Assembly: GCA_024500155.1 (NCBI GenBank)
Contig: CM044862.1
Coordinates: 27,555,501-27,619,500 of the forward strand
Direction of reading: 5' to 3'
Length of the DNA stretch: 64,000 nt
Source of the DNA: Chenopodium formosanum
Lineage: Eukaryota; Streptophyta; Magnoliopsida; Caryophyllales; Amaranthaceae
Position 1 is the first letter of the stretch; each line of letters starts with the position of its first letter. The notes beneath the pieces were generated by a model. It was not told the DNA's origin. It searched no databases and saw only the letters and a list, made by a program, of their open reading frames with translations. The position numbers and the translations under genes are program-made. Positions 11,031 through 21,908 of the stretch are shown piece after piece.

Positions 11031-11577
11031 GGCTCGCTAGCTCCGACTTGGATGCCCTTAGTGCTCAAATGAAGGGCATGCAAATCCGGTTAGAGGGCAT
11101 GTACGATCAAGATTTTGAGGCCCTCTATACCCATGTGAGAGGGATTTCGGAGATGCAACAAGGTATGTTTCTCCAACAACAACACTTGTATGATGCGGGT
11201 GTTAACCGGGGATAAATCACTCCCCCGGTTAACTACCCTTACTTTCCACCCCAATATGGTCCTTTAACATCTTTTGGGGGTGATGGGGTACCTACGTACC
11301 CATATTGGCAAGGATCCCCGAGGTCCAACACCGAGACTCGCTCATTCCCCGATGAGCACGGTAACTACGATTACCGTGTTCCCGGTGGGAGCGACTATAG
11401 GGGTGATCCTAACTACCCCTATGTACACCCCGATCATCCACTATCGCTTGCTTTGCCCGAGAAATTCACTCCCCTTTCTCCTTGGCAACAAGATAATTTT
11501 AGGGGGCATTATGGTTTGCCACCCGGTTACACCAAGGGATGGGATCCTCATGGTCCCCCCATCCGGGTTTTCCTATG
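11031..11577 (+). pseudogene. C-terminal part of a gag-like ORF, Athila-type
   Basis: One frame runs through with a single TAA near 11213. It starts with a coiled-coil-like stretch (LSAQMKGMQIRLEGMYD, then GISEMQQGMFLQQQHLYD). It continues as a tail rich in Pro, Tyr and Gly (VNYPYFPPQYGPL, then FPDEHGNYDYRVPGGSDYRG). Athila ORF1 proteins end in coiled coil followed by a Pro/Tyr-rich tail, which is the basis of the call; no enzymatic motif is present. The N-terminal part is missing. Confidence 0.5.
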
Positions 11578-14264
11578 ATGGGGATAACAGTGATGGCTCC
11601 AGGTCGAGTGGTTGTGGTTGCTAGTTCCCTCATTTTTGTGTTATGTGCCTCCATCCCTTGTCTTATGAATGTGTGCTTGGTTTGTATTGTTAAGATGTTT
11701 ATATGTATCTTTGTTTAGCTTGGGGGAATTTTTCCTTTTCTTAGGGGTTTTGTCTCGGTGGCCAATTTGTTGTTGAAACTAACCTTGCTTCTCAGTATTC
11801 TTTGCATGATGATCCCCTTCTTGATCATACTTTGATGATGTTTGCTCATTCTCAATCTTGTTGTTGTTGTGATGATGATGTGTTTGCTACCTTGAATCCA
11901 AACCCTTAAAATCCAAACCCCTTGAATCCAATTTTTGTAGTTTAGTATTTTATTGTTTAGTTAGTTGTTTAGTTAGTTCTTTAGCTCTTATTTTCTTATT
12001 TTTGTTTTCTTGATAGTTTATTTTTGCTTATTTTTGCTTTTTATTTTCTTTACTTTTCGTTTTCTTTTTTTTTTTTCCTTTTGTTTTGAAGTTACTAACT
12101 GTTTTCTTTGTCCACAGTTTTCTTTTCCATTTTTGTTCTGACATAGCTTTGATGATGATGCTTTGATTTTTGGAGCTTCGTGAGGTTGTTGATTCTTCAC
12201 CTTAATTTTTTAGCATTACTTGGAAGCCGATGAGATCTTCCTTGTTTTCCTTTATTATCTTTTATTTTCTTGGATGCATAGTTTAGGATTAGTTTAGGAA
12301 AAGTTGAATGGTTTGAGGATGCATGCTTTTAACACCTAGAGTGTTTGGGATCATTGGCGATGTTGTCATTTGATCACTTGTTTGTTGATTGGAAATTACA
12401 TGTTCTACTTGCATATTTGTTCCATTCTTTACTTTCCTTCCTTTCCTTTATCTATGTTTTTCTTTTCTTTTCTGTTTTCTTTTCTTTTATTTTTCTTTCT
12501 TTTTATTTTTGGATTTTGGTATATTTTGAGGCTTTATTGTCACATTTTTGTTTTTGTTTTTCTTCTTGAATTGGACTATAAACAACCGATTTTTGCTTTT
12601 GAATGAATATCTTCCTAAATGGTATGGGTATGCACGGTTTAAGAATATGCTTGGTTGACTCTAGGATAGTTGTATATTAAGGTAGCATGTTCTAGAACTA
12701 GGAGGATCATAAAACCGGATTCTACTTGTTTGTGGCATGTTGGTAAGGCTTCATATGGTCGATTTGACACCTATAATGAGTTTTTGCTACATCCATGTGA
12801 GGTTCTTCATTTTTCAAGCCATCTACATATCTTGCATGAGTGGCATGGATCCTTGACTATTGCGGACCTAATCTTGAATCTTGACTCATAATTCTCAAAC
12901 ACGAGACCAAACCATCTAGGGAGGACAAAGGCATTTTTTCGGGGTGGTAATTTTTCTTTTTCTATGTTTAATCTTCTTTATTTTAGTTATCTGGCATTAC
13001 ATTTTCCCTCTTGCTAACCATTTGAGCCTTTTCCCTTCTTTTCAAGCCTCATATTTAGAACTTTGAGCCTTTTGTTTCTTTTTATTTCATTTTTGGTTTT
13101 TGTGAAGCAAATGGTCATGTTTGTGGAGTTTGTGGTTTATAAGTATGGACATTGGTTCCTTTTGTGATCAATCTTGTTTTTTGTAAATATTTTCTGAATA
13201 ATGGCAAATGTATGATAGAAAAAGCCGTCTAAAGTTAAAAAAGGCAAGGACATAATAAATGCAAAGTTGTAAAAGTCGTCCATAGTTAAAAGAAGCGAAG
13301 ACAATTGCTTTGAAGTTATGCATAAAAAAAAAAAAGTTAAAAATGAGAAAAATAAAAAATATTTTGATGTGATTCTTTTCCACTTTTCATGCATTGAGGA
13401 TAATGCTTCCTTTATGCTAGGGGGAGAAGTGTTTACGTTTTTTATAAATATGATTGTGATTATGGCTTTGAATAAGCTTGGGGGGAGTTAGTTTGTTTTT
13501 GTTTGGTGACTACTTGATTGTGATTCCAAGAAAGGGCCCGTTCTTTGTTTCACTATTAGGAATACCACCAAATTTTAAAATTTTAGCCTACCCCTAACCC
13601 TTTTTGCCCTTACGTTACAACCATGGGAAAGACCTTTCGACCTAGAGGTTGAGACAAATTTCGAGGGAGGGCATTATGAGTTAAAGCCTAAAGAGAGGGG
13701 ATGCATAGTCAAGACGTCGTGTAGCCCAAAAGTATTTCTTTTCCGGCTCCTTCGAGGAGCTATTGTGATGCTCATTAGAAGGAGATTTGAGACTATAGGG
13801 AGAACGCGGTAAGATTGAACGGGATGAAAATGAATTGTGATAACTAGTTTTCTATGCTTAGGTTACTCTATATTTCAATCAACCTCGGATATTTTGAAAC
13901 GTGCATACCTCTATTTCTTAAGAAAGATGTTTATTCATTTGAAATGTGATGATTTTGTAAAGTTCAATTCGTAAAGGTTTTAATTTTGTTTTTCTTTCTT
14001 TTACTTTCATATTTTGTGGTTTGCCTCATGTATGTTGGTGGAGAGTTATAGGTTAACCTCTTAGGAAACCTTTACGAGACCTCACTCGTCCTCATAGGCG
14101 ATGTTGGGGTTTAAAGGGCTTGTTGTAGCTAAAAATAACCGTGATTCCTACGAAAGTGAGTCTTAGTGTATATTCCCATCTTATGTCTGTCTTTTTTCTT
14201 TTTGAATAAGTCTTTCATCCTTATTCTTTCTTTCTTAGTTTTGCTCGAGGACGAGAAAAAGTTT
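11578..14264 (+). other. Athila-type 3' non-coding region
   Basis: This is about 2.7 kb with no supported gene; it is T-rich with poly-pyrimidine runs. It matches, in opposite orientation, 26564-28460 of the complete element at 20912-32902, for example around 14040-14170 against 26650-26780. It carries PPT-like motifs at 11717-11730 and 13474-13487. Confidence 0.75.
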
Positions 14265-14278
14265 AGCTTGAGGGAATT
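14265..14278 (+). other. Polypurine tract before Athila-like 3' LTR
   Basis: AGCTTGAGGGAATT abuts the LTR start TGATGAGTG. The complete related element has AGCTTGGGGGAATT at the same place. Confidence 0.8.
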
Positions 14279-15856
14279 TGATGAGTGTCATTTATGGCAC
14301 TCATTTGGTTCTCTTTAGAATGAATTTCATGATATTCTATAGCTCTTTTACTTAGCTTTTCCTTGACTTTACTCTTTATTTCTTTTAGTTTGCATTTTCT
14401 TAGTTGGATTTCTTTCTTTATGCATTTCTTGGTTTATTTTGTTATTTTCTCTTTTATTTGCTTGTTTTCCTTTATTTATCAGGTTAAGGTCGTTTTTCAA
14501 GTTTCCCGAGCCTCTTCCCAAGTTTGGAATTGATTAGTATGCCTAGTGGTCTCAATTTGAAACTCAAGCATGGAGAAATGCAAGTTCCTAAAGACCTTGA
14601 GCTGTGCATTCAAGTCGTTGGGGCATGATTTCTTGTCTTGAACCCGCAAACATGGAGTTTAGAAACTGCAAGGTTTTGTGTTTATCAAGAGCATTAAGTG
14701 GAACGCACGAGGAGCATCGGAATAATAGGGAAGAGGGCTCCCCTGCTCCCAGACGCAACCGCGCCTATTTGGGTCCCTGTTCTGTACCCAGTTTTGCGCG
14801 GCCACGCTCCCCCTTATGGTTGGCTGCGCCTGTATGGGTTTATTTGGGTCGATCTAACTAACTTCTCTTACTTAGTTTTACTATATATAGATTTTCTTTC
14901 TTTTTAGAGGGGGGAATTTTTCAGAAAATTAGAATTGAAATTAGGCTTAGAATTTTAGAGAGAGAAACTCTAGATTGTAGAGAGAGAAGTTCTTGATTGT
15001 TGATTGATGATTGAATATTGTTAATCCTAGCATTTCCTCAATTGAATTGAAGCAAGTTTGTAAGGATTTCTTTTACTTTAATGAAATTTTTAGCTTTTCA
15101 TTTAAATTGTATTGTTGATTGTTCAAGTTTGAATTGAATTTGTGATTGAATTAGTTCTATTGATATGATGATGATGAAATTGTTGATTATCTTAGTTTTG
15201 ATCTTATTTTCAATGGATTGTGAGTAGTTCTCTCGCTACGGGAATGGTGAAGCATGTATGAGTGATGGATTGATGCTAATTGGGAGAAATTGATGGAGTT
15301 GATGTTGTGATTAAATTGGTTGATTGATTAAGTGCATGTGTGTAATTAATTGAAGAGTAGCTAGCTTTGATTTGTTACACTAAAATGCATTGTAGGCTTG
15401 CATTGATACGGAAAATTGATACGTGGCTTGCTTTTGTCGATTGAGTAGGTTTGCAAGGCTCCTAGTTAGAGTCTCTCGTAGTTGGCGCTAGCTTAACCTC
15501 TAGGAAATTAGCCTACCTTACTCTCTTTATTGCTTAATTGATTTTCCCTCGCAACACTTGACTTAGTCATTTCCAATCCCAATTAGCTATGTCCATTCCG
15601 AGTACATGCGGATCCTAACCCTACTGCTTATTAAATTTGATTTCATTTTATTGTTTGATTGTTTTGAATACACACACCTCACTCTATTGCTTCGAAATAG
15701 CTTAGCTTTGACTTTAGCATTCATTTCCCATTCCTAGTAGTTTGACCCTCGACTTACTCTATGCTTTGTGTCGGGAAGTGTTAAGAGATTATAAATTTTG
15801 TTTAGACCAAGGGTAGATTAGTTTTCAACAACCTAGTCTCGCCCTAGATCAGGACA
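14279..15856 (+). repeat. Athila-like 3' LTR
   Basis: This is a 1578-bp LTR starting TGATGAGTGTC with a hairpin (GAGTGTC against GGCACTC) and ending GGACA before the TCAAG repeat. A TATA-like TATATATA lies at 14882-14889, with a GC-rich motif cluster (14736-14840) just upstream. The end is diverged from the related LTRs at 20912 and 30764, so the last few bases are set by the target-site repeat. Confidence 0.75.
14882..14889 (+). promoter_or_regulatory. TATA box of Athila-like LTR
   Basis: TATATATA within the LTR, downstream of the GC-rich cluster. Confidence 0.5.
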
Positions 15857-15861
15857 TCAAG
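15857..15861. other. Target-site duplication TCAAG (partner 10429-10433)
   Basis: TCAAG occurs directly before 10434 and directly after 15856. Both flanks are Tat-C pol sequence, which supports one insertion event spanning the interval. Confidence 0.65.
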
Positions 15862-16110
15862 ATCTAGGCTGATGTCTGGCATCTCTTCCACTTCAAAGGC
15901 AAAAATGTATTTGAATTCTTTTAGCAGGACGCACAAGTTTGCACCCAACCTTTCGAAGGCAGCCGTCCCCACCTTAATAGTTCGCTTTGGATGGCTGTCA
16001 TCTAGAAGAATATCAATGTGCTCACCAGCCGACTGGGGATGGAGATCATCTAACCGTTCCTCGGTCAGTGATTGCTATTTCTTCTCCTTCTTCACCTCCA
16101 CCAGCTGATT
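15862..16110 (-). pseudogene. Tat-C region immediately upstream of RT
   Basis: The minus strand reads HIDILLDDSHPKRTIKVGTA, then LLKEFKYIFAFEVEEMPDIS, the segment that normally precedes the RT palm in Tat pol (compare DVFAWSYQDMPGID in the Ogre copy). It stops abruptly at the insertion. Confidence 0.8.
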
Positions 16111-16549
16111 AATTTTTCTTTTCTTTGCGGCTGCTGGGGTGAATCAAGGTCCTTGACATCATTAAGGTCTATTGGCTCCTTCGGCTGACCGGCTAGATCA
16201 GCTTTTGGTTTTACGTTTGAGAGATAATACTACGTTGTCGTCTTTTAATCCCCGTTGAGGGAGTCAATAGAGCCATCATCCTTTTTATACTTGAGTAGCA
16301 TGAGATCTAGGATAATGACGGCCTTGCACTTATTCTGAATGGGTCAGCCAAGAGTAATGTTGTAGGCGGTCAACTCTTTGACCACCAGGAACCGGACGAT
16401 CATATGTCGCCCTTTCACTTTTTTCGCTAGCCAGATATGTAGGTCAATTTGTCCGACTTAGTGCACAATCCCTCTACCAAATCCAACTAGTGGATGAGAG
16501 ACGTTGCGCAAATTGTCCAGCATGTAGCTAAAATTGGACGGACACTTGT

Positions 16550-16943
16550 AGCTGATAAGATCAGAGGAGCTACCTGTGTCTATTAGGATCCGGCCAACTA
16601 GCTAGTTGGCGACCTTGTATTCAATGACGATTGGGTCATCATGCGATCCGCGGACTTTTCCCCAATCCTTCTCATTGATGAGGACGTCTTGGAATGTTCC
16701 ACTGGTAGACGCATGTCCATCATCAACTGAGTGGATCATCTTCTTCAGATGATCCTTGGTGCCCCGGATGGTCGGGCCATCGCATGCAAATCCGCCTGCT
16801 ATAGTGTAGACCAGATCCGTGTTGGTGTCCAAGCTACTAGTAGGTTGGGCAGTCTTAGAAGACTGTCTTAGATTCGTCTTAGAAGCCACTTTGGACTTCA
16901 AGACATAGGACTTTAGCAAGCCCTTGTCAGCCAAACAATCCAA
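16550..16943 (-). pseudogene. Tat-C aspartic protease
   Basis: The minus strand reads GRILIDTGSSSDLIS with the catalytic D-T-G at 16572-16580, preceded by VYTIAGGFACDGP. One in-frame TAG (about 16600) separates the two. This protease would process the gag-pol polyprotein; it is typical for Ty3/gypsy. Confidence 0.85.
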
Positions 16944-16960
16944 CGTCTGCTTGAGCTATA

Positions 16961-18340
16961 GCAATCTTTGGTGTCATGGCTTACTTCCTCATGGAAGTGA
17001 CAGTATTTATTATTGTTCCACAACAAAATAAAACTCTTCATAGGATTCGGATTCTCAATGGTTAGCAGATCCTTAACCTCTGTGAAGATGGTGTAGTAGT
17101 CTTTATTGAATTCATACTATGAGATATACGGCTTTAATTCTTTCTTTTTCTTTTTGGACAGCTGATCAGGCTCATCAACCGCCCAAACTTCTTTTCTCTT
17201 TTTGCCATCTTCAGCTTTCTAGGCCGGCTAAGCAGACCAAATCTCTTTTTGGTTGTTAGAATTCTTAGAGTTTTATTTATGGCTAGACGAGCAGAGGTCG
17301 GTGGCTTGAACAAAGCTCTCCTCCTCTATCAACGCCTCTTGAAGGGTGAAAACCCTTTTTCTGACAAGGTCAAACTTAAAGGTCGACCCATCCTTCAGAC
17401 CCTTGAAGAAGTCTTTGTAAGCTACCTCGTTAGACAGCCCTTGTATCTGAATTCTCACCAGATTGAACCGCCTGACATAAGAGCGAAGTCCATCTCTCTC
17501 TTCCTGCAGATGGTGCTCAAGTCAAGACTTGTTTTCTTGGCAGGGATGTTCATTGAGAATTTGGAGGCAAACAAGAAGGCAAGCTTCATGAAGCTGTCAA
17601 TGCACCCGGCTGGCAAGTTGCAGAACCATTGTTGAGCTATGCCCTTAAAGGTAGTCGGCAAACAGCGACACCACATAGCATCCTCCAACCCCTGCATGTG
17701 CATAAGTTTGGAGTATGCCATGAGGTGGTCCTCCGGGTTGGAGGTACCATCATAGGCACCCACCAACAAATTTTAACCTTGGCCGGTTGTGCCGCCTCGG
17801 TTATCTCCTTGGTGAATGCAAAAGTTTGTTCACCAAGTTTGAGTAGACAAAGCTACCAGTCCAAGGGTTGGACATTGTATGCATGAAATGAGGAGAATAA
17901 CAACTGTATACCATAGAGGGTACGTACGTTGCATTCCCAATCATCTGAGGGTCAGAGTGGATGGCATTACAGCCTGTATGGCTCTCACGTCAGGATTGAG
18001 TGTTCCTTATATATGGATGTATTTTTGAAGCTGTTTGGAAAGCTCGAAGTAGAGGCTGACTTAGACTTACATGTCGAGCGTCGGTGTAAGTCTTTTTGCT
18101 GTCATCCGGCTGCACAACACATAAGACCTTCCTCGTTCCCGTCCGGGGAAAAAGGATCTTCGTCAAATCAATGGCAGGCGTAATCTTCTCCTTAGGATGT
18201 GGAGTAGGCTGCCTATCCCTGACTGACTTCTTCCTCGCAGTACGTAAAGATTTTTTAGCCAGCTGACCTTTGCTGGAGCCAACCGTATTCTTTTCGATCA
18301 TGTCCTTTATCTTACCCTTGAAACTCATCATGAATTTCAT
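16961..18340 (-). pseudogene. Tat-C gag
   Basis: The capsid region reads DHLMAYSKLMHMQGLEDAMW, then LPTTFKGIAQQWFCNLPAG (about 17600-17740), then FFKGLKDGSTFKFDLVRKRV (about 17330-17420). These are typical retrotransposon gag motifs. The zinc knuckle YCHFHEEVSHDTKDC lies at 16961-17002. An N-terminal basic segment occupies 17990-18340. Frame changes near 17460 and 17900 and several stops make it a pseudogene. Confidence 0.85.
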
Positions 18341-18606
18341 GAGCTCATCTCTGGTTACTAGAGCCTGACCTCTCGTAGACTGGGTTTCCCCTTCCGGCTG
18401 CCCTGGGGGCCTGCTTGTACCTGTCTGGCTGTCACCTTGTTTCAGGGTATATCTGGGACAGAGACGCCTAAAAATGAATGACCCATCTTTGGCTATACAT
18501 GTTTTGACTTAAGGATCACCATCCTCCTGGTCTGTAAAGACCTCCGGCTGATATTCCTTGGGGTTAGGAGGCGGTATAGACTCTTGAACCATCTTTGAGG
18601 TACCCT

Positions 18607-18623
18607 CCCCACATACGACGCCA
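18607..18623 (-). other. Tat-C primer-binding site
   Basis: The minus strand reads TGGCGTCGTATGTGGGG two bases after the LTR end, a form common in Retand-like elements. The tRNA primer is not assigned. Confidence 0.6.
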
Positions 18624-18625
18624 AA

Positions 18626-19116
18626 TGTGTTTGGGTGCTTTTGTCCCTCGGGAAAGTTACAGGTCGAAGACTGATCCGACTGTGCCTTTACTTGCAAAAA
18701 AAACTAAGGCTACGGGTGGTTGGAGCTCCGACTACGACGATCAAGTTAGAACGTGTAGGAGAATAGAGAAGGTGCGGAAAGTGAAGAGGATCTTCTCGGA
18801 TTTCGAGATCAGGTGTTTTCTCTGATGTAAGAGAATGTTGGGTAGGTGTAATAAATGCTTAAATGTGTCCAAAAATGGGGGATATCTCCTTATTTATAGG
18901 GTTGTTGGGAAAGGTACCCTCTCTTAGGTCATTTTGACCTAGATTTGGTAGGATGCGCCGTTTAACGGCGTTCAAAGGAATTTAGCCTTGAAAGCCGCAA
19001 TTCCAGATTTATCTGAGGCTGACACGTGTCAGCAGGTAATTGGCCCGAGTGCACCTGCCCAGGATTGACACGTGGCCCTCTCTAATTGGTCCACATGGAT
19101 AGGGTATTTTTTCCCA
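18626..19116 (-). repeat. Tat-C 5' LTR
   Basis: This is about 491 bp, minus strand TGGGAA to AACACA, followed by the PBS. The TATA box is at 18891-18898. A perfect 15-base palindrome CGCCGTTTAACGGCG (18956-18970) lies about 60 bp upstream of it. A G-box palindrome TGACACGTGTCA lies near 19020. Confidence 0.7.
18891..18898 (-). promoter_or_regulatory. TATA box of Tat-C LTR
   Basis: TATAAATA on the minus strand inside the short LTR. Confidence 0.6.
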
Positions 19117-20039
19117 AAACAAGACCTTTTGCATGAAGGCGATCAAATGCGGTGTCATAACTCATGCCAATAGGAATAAAGTTCTTTCTAAATGGCTTAT
19201 TTTGTCCTTAATTATTCATAGTAAGGACTTCGTTCAAATTAAAGGTACTAACATTGTTTCAGTGGGTAGTTTTGGAAGAAGAAGGATTGTCGTTCTTCTT
19301 TCCTTTCCAGCCACTGTTAGAGTTGTTAGCAGCTTTTTGCTTTGCAAGGTTATCCTCGATGTTGATTTCTATGTCATAAACGACCTTGAAAGTATTCAAA
19401 TTTCTTTAATATTTGAGATGCTTAGAATATTTTTCTTAGAGGTTCTTAATGAACATCCTTACAGATTCCTTCTCACTAGGAACCTCAACCATTTTAGCGG
19501 AAGTTTCCCTCCACTTATTGAATAAAGAAGTAAAACCTTCATTCTCTTTTTGTTTTAACATCTTAAGTTCTCTACGGTCAGTTTCAACTTGAATGTTACA
19601 TTTGTACCTATCAATGAAAGCGTTTACTATTCCATCCTAAGTAAAGATCTTTTTTTTGCCAAGGGAAAAGAACCATTGTTGGCAAACGGTTTCAAGAGAT
19701 AAAGAGAACAGAGAGTGAAAGACTTTCCTATCAATCCCCTTAATATTCATTATGGTTTAGAAAGCTCTTAATTAGAAGTAAGGATTAATAGTAGGTTTGA
19801 ACCTAGGAATGTCATTGGCATTGAACTTATGCGGAAGAAGTGCTCTTTCCAACTAAGACCCCTTTTGAACTAATTCCCTGAAACTTATAGCCATTGGAGA
19901 GCTTGTTCAAGCTTTCCTCCATTCGCTACATCTATTGTTGTTTCGCAGGGTCATTGACTTGAAGAGCCATCTCCTTCATCATTTTAGTTACATTGGCTAA
20001 GTTCTGCCTAAGTTCATTGATTTCTTCTTTAGTTGTCAT
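19117..20039 (-). pseudogene. Tat-B gag N-terminal half
   Basis: The start ATG is at 20039 (MTTKEEINELRQNLANVTKM), aligning with the Ogre gag start. Further in, the minus strand shows CQQWF, MLKQKENEGF and KWRE, and near 19110-19160 the segment matching SYDVAYDRLHG of the Ogre gag. It has many frameshifts and stops and is cut by Tat-C. Confidence 0.8.
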
Positions 20040-20911
20040 TATCCTCTTAGCTTTGTTTTTTTGACGAATCGGTTTATCAAAAAGTAAGATTTGAACAAAA
20101 GAGTTGTCCTTGATTAGTCGCCCATCTCTTCTTGACCAAGTACTGCAAATTAAATCATTTATTTTAATGACTTGACTCAAATTGATTTTGATTTTATTGG
20201 TTTAAAAAGTAAAAAAAAAAAAAAAAACAAACAAAAATAAAAAAACAAAAAAACAAAATAAAAATAGGGTGTATATTTTTGGGGATCAAGTATAGGGTTA
20301 AAACAAGTATGGTTTAATTGGAGGATCAATATCCGACTTACCCCCCTAAAAAATGACGGAAAAATACGCACACAAGACACTCTAGACAAAGACAAGGTGA
20401 CACATACATGTAAAGTGTGTGCTTTAAATAGTGAGTGAAAGTGACATGCTTTGATACTTGTTTAAGACCATGGTACTATGTGCTTAGAATAAGGACTAAA
20501 TACATATTCTGTCGTTTAATAAGTTAATTGATTGTGAGGACTCGAGCAAAAAACCGGACCGTCGCTTAAGAGATGGGACTATCGCCAAACTCTAGAACCA
20601 GCACGATGCGACAATGATTTCGCATAACGCTGGACACTAGTGTGTCGCGCTACATGCCAAACTCATGCGCCATTGCTGAAGCAATAGTCTAGGTTTGTTT
20701 CCAGTGTTTTACTTTAAAAGGACAAGCCTATAGTCGTACTAAGTTAGGTTTGATCAATTTGTTTAGACTCTAATTAATTTATTAAGCAAAGTCCTTTTAT
20801 CATTAATTAGTTTATTTAGACTCATTCACAAGTCAAACAAACAGTACTAGAATTTTTCGAAACAAAAAAGTTAGATTTCAAGCTCGGTATTGGAAGCACA
20901 TGGCGCGAGAT
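20040..20911 (-). other. Tat-B leader, gag-proximal part
   Basis: There is no gene. An A-rich tract lies at 20208-20270. Further right is a 20-bp-pitch motif array (20562-20690) and an AT-rich stretch (20750-20840) that matches 48850-48960 of the LARD. Confidence 0.7.
20562..20690. repeat. Motif array in Tat-B leader (about 20-bp pitch)
   Basis: TCGC-type units start at about 20562, 20582, 20602 and 20620, with related units further on (20645, 20665). They are degenerate relatives of the GGCGCC-type units of the LARD. Confidence 0.65.
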
Positions 20912-21908
20912 TGATGAGGGGAAAACTAGGTCGTCATCTAATCCTCCCTAAGTCAAACCAAATTTATAAACACTTAACAAACTTAAATACAAGTATAGAT
21001 ACAAGTCAATGGTCAAACCCAAAGGAACGGTAATGTTCAAGCACTCTCAATTATGCGCCTACGCTAGGTCAAAATCGAAGGTAAGAGCTAACACTAACAA
21101 CTAACAAAACAAGCAACCAAACAAATAAAAAACTAGGATTGGGGATCAACAAGTAATCATGTCACCCTAATTGTTAAGCTAGAGTTCACTATGAATAACA
21201 ATCTAAGAGAATCACAATACAAACAAGTCAATAATTGCAATTCCTAAATTAATTGATTGCGTCATTAACAATTACAAAGCAATCTAGCATAGTTCTCAAG
21301 GCTTAATCAAATTACACACATGCAAACTTCCATTGATCACTTTAATCTCAACAATCAATCAACACAATTATATTCCCAAATTAATCACAATCAATCAATC
21401 ATACAAGTTTTACCCAACACAACTACTCAAGAATCATCATCTATCAACTAACAACTAAGGAAATCAAGAATCAACAATATATCAAGAACAACTACACTAA
21501 TCAAGCATCAGACATCAAAATAAAATCAAACAAACATGAAATTAAACAAAGCATTAAGGTGAGATAGAGTGAGAAATGCTCATTTATTGATTAAGAAGAT
21601 CTTCAATACAATTTCCACCATTGAATCTTCAATCTCTCAAACCACCATTGAAATCCCTCACTTTCTCTCTCTAAAACTACTCCTAACTAACCCTATATTT
21701 AGAGAGAGAAGCTCTCAACTAAGCTAAGAAATATGAGATTTAATTCTAATTCTCTAATTGTTCCCCTAAATTTACCCCAAAATGGGTATTTATAATTACA
21801 AGGGTAAAAGAAAATAAAAGGGAAAAGAAAAGAAAAGGAAAGGAAAAGGAAAATAAAATAAAAAGAAAAAAAAGAGAATTAAAAGAAAAGAAACCAAAAT
21901 AAGAAGTC

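Larger units (their letters stand above)
10434..15856 (+). mobile_element. Composite Athila-like insertion with mismatched ends
   Basis: The insertion starts TG (10434), ends CA (15856) and is flanked by TCAAG on both sides (10429-10433 and 15857-15861; ATCAAG if six bases are counted). The right part is an Athila-type 3' end: gag-like ORF, long non-coding stretch, PPT and 3' LTR. The left 600 bases look like an LTR of another kind on the opposite strand. It therefore looks like a recombined element rather than a simple copy. Confidence 0.7.
15857..19116 (-). mobile_element. Tat-C: Retand-like Ty3/gypsy element, 5' half
   Basis: On the minus strand: LTR (18626-19116), PBS, gag, zinc knuckle, protease and the region just before RT, then the composite insertion, then integrase at 10253-10433. 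RT and RNase H are absent between the flanks. It lies within Tat-B gag. The target-site repeat cannot be verified because its other end is outside the window. Confidence 0.8.

Noticed and set aside
12018..12606. Lys-rich and Phe-rich ORFs on both strands
   Set aside because: These are translations of T-rich low-complexity DNA in the Athila-type non-coding region.
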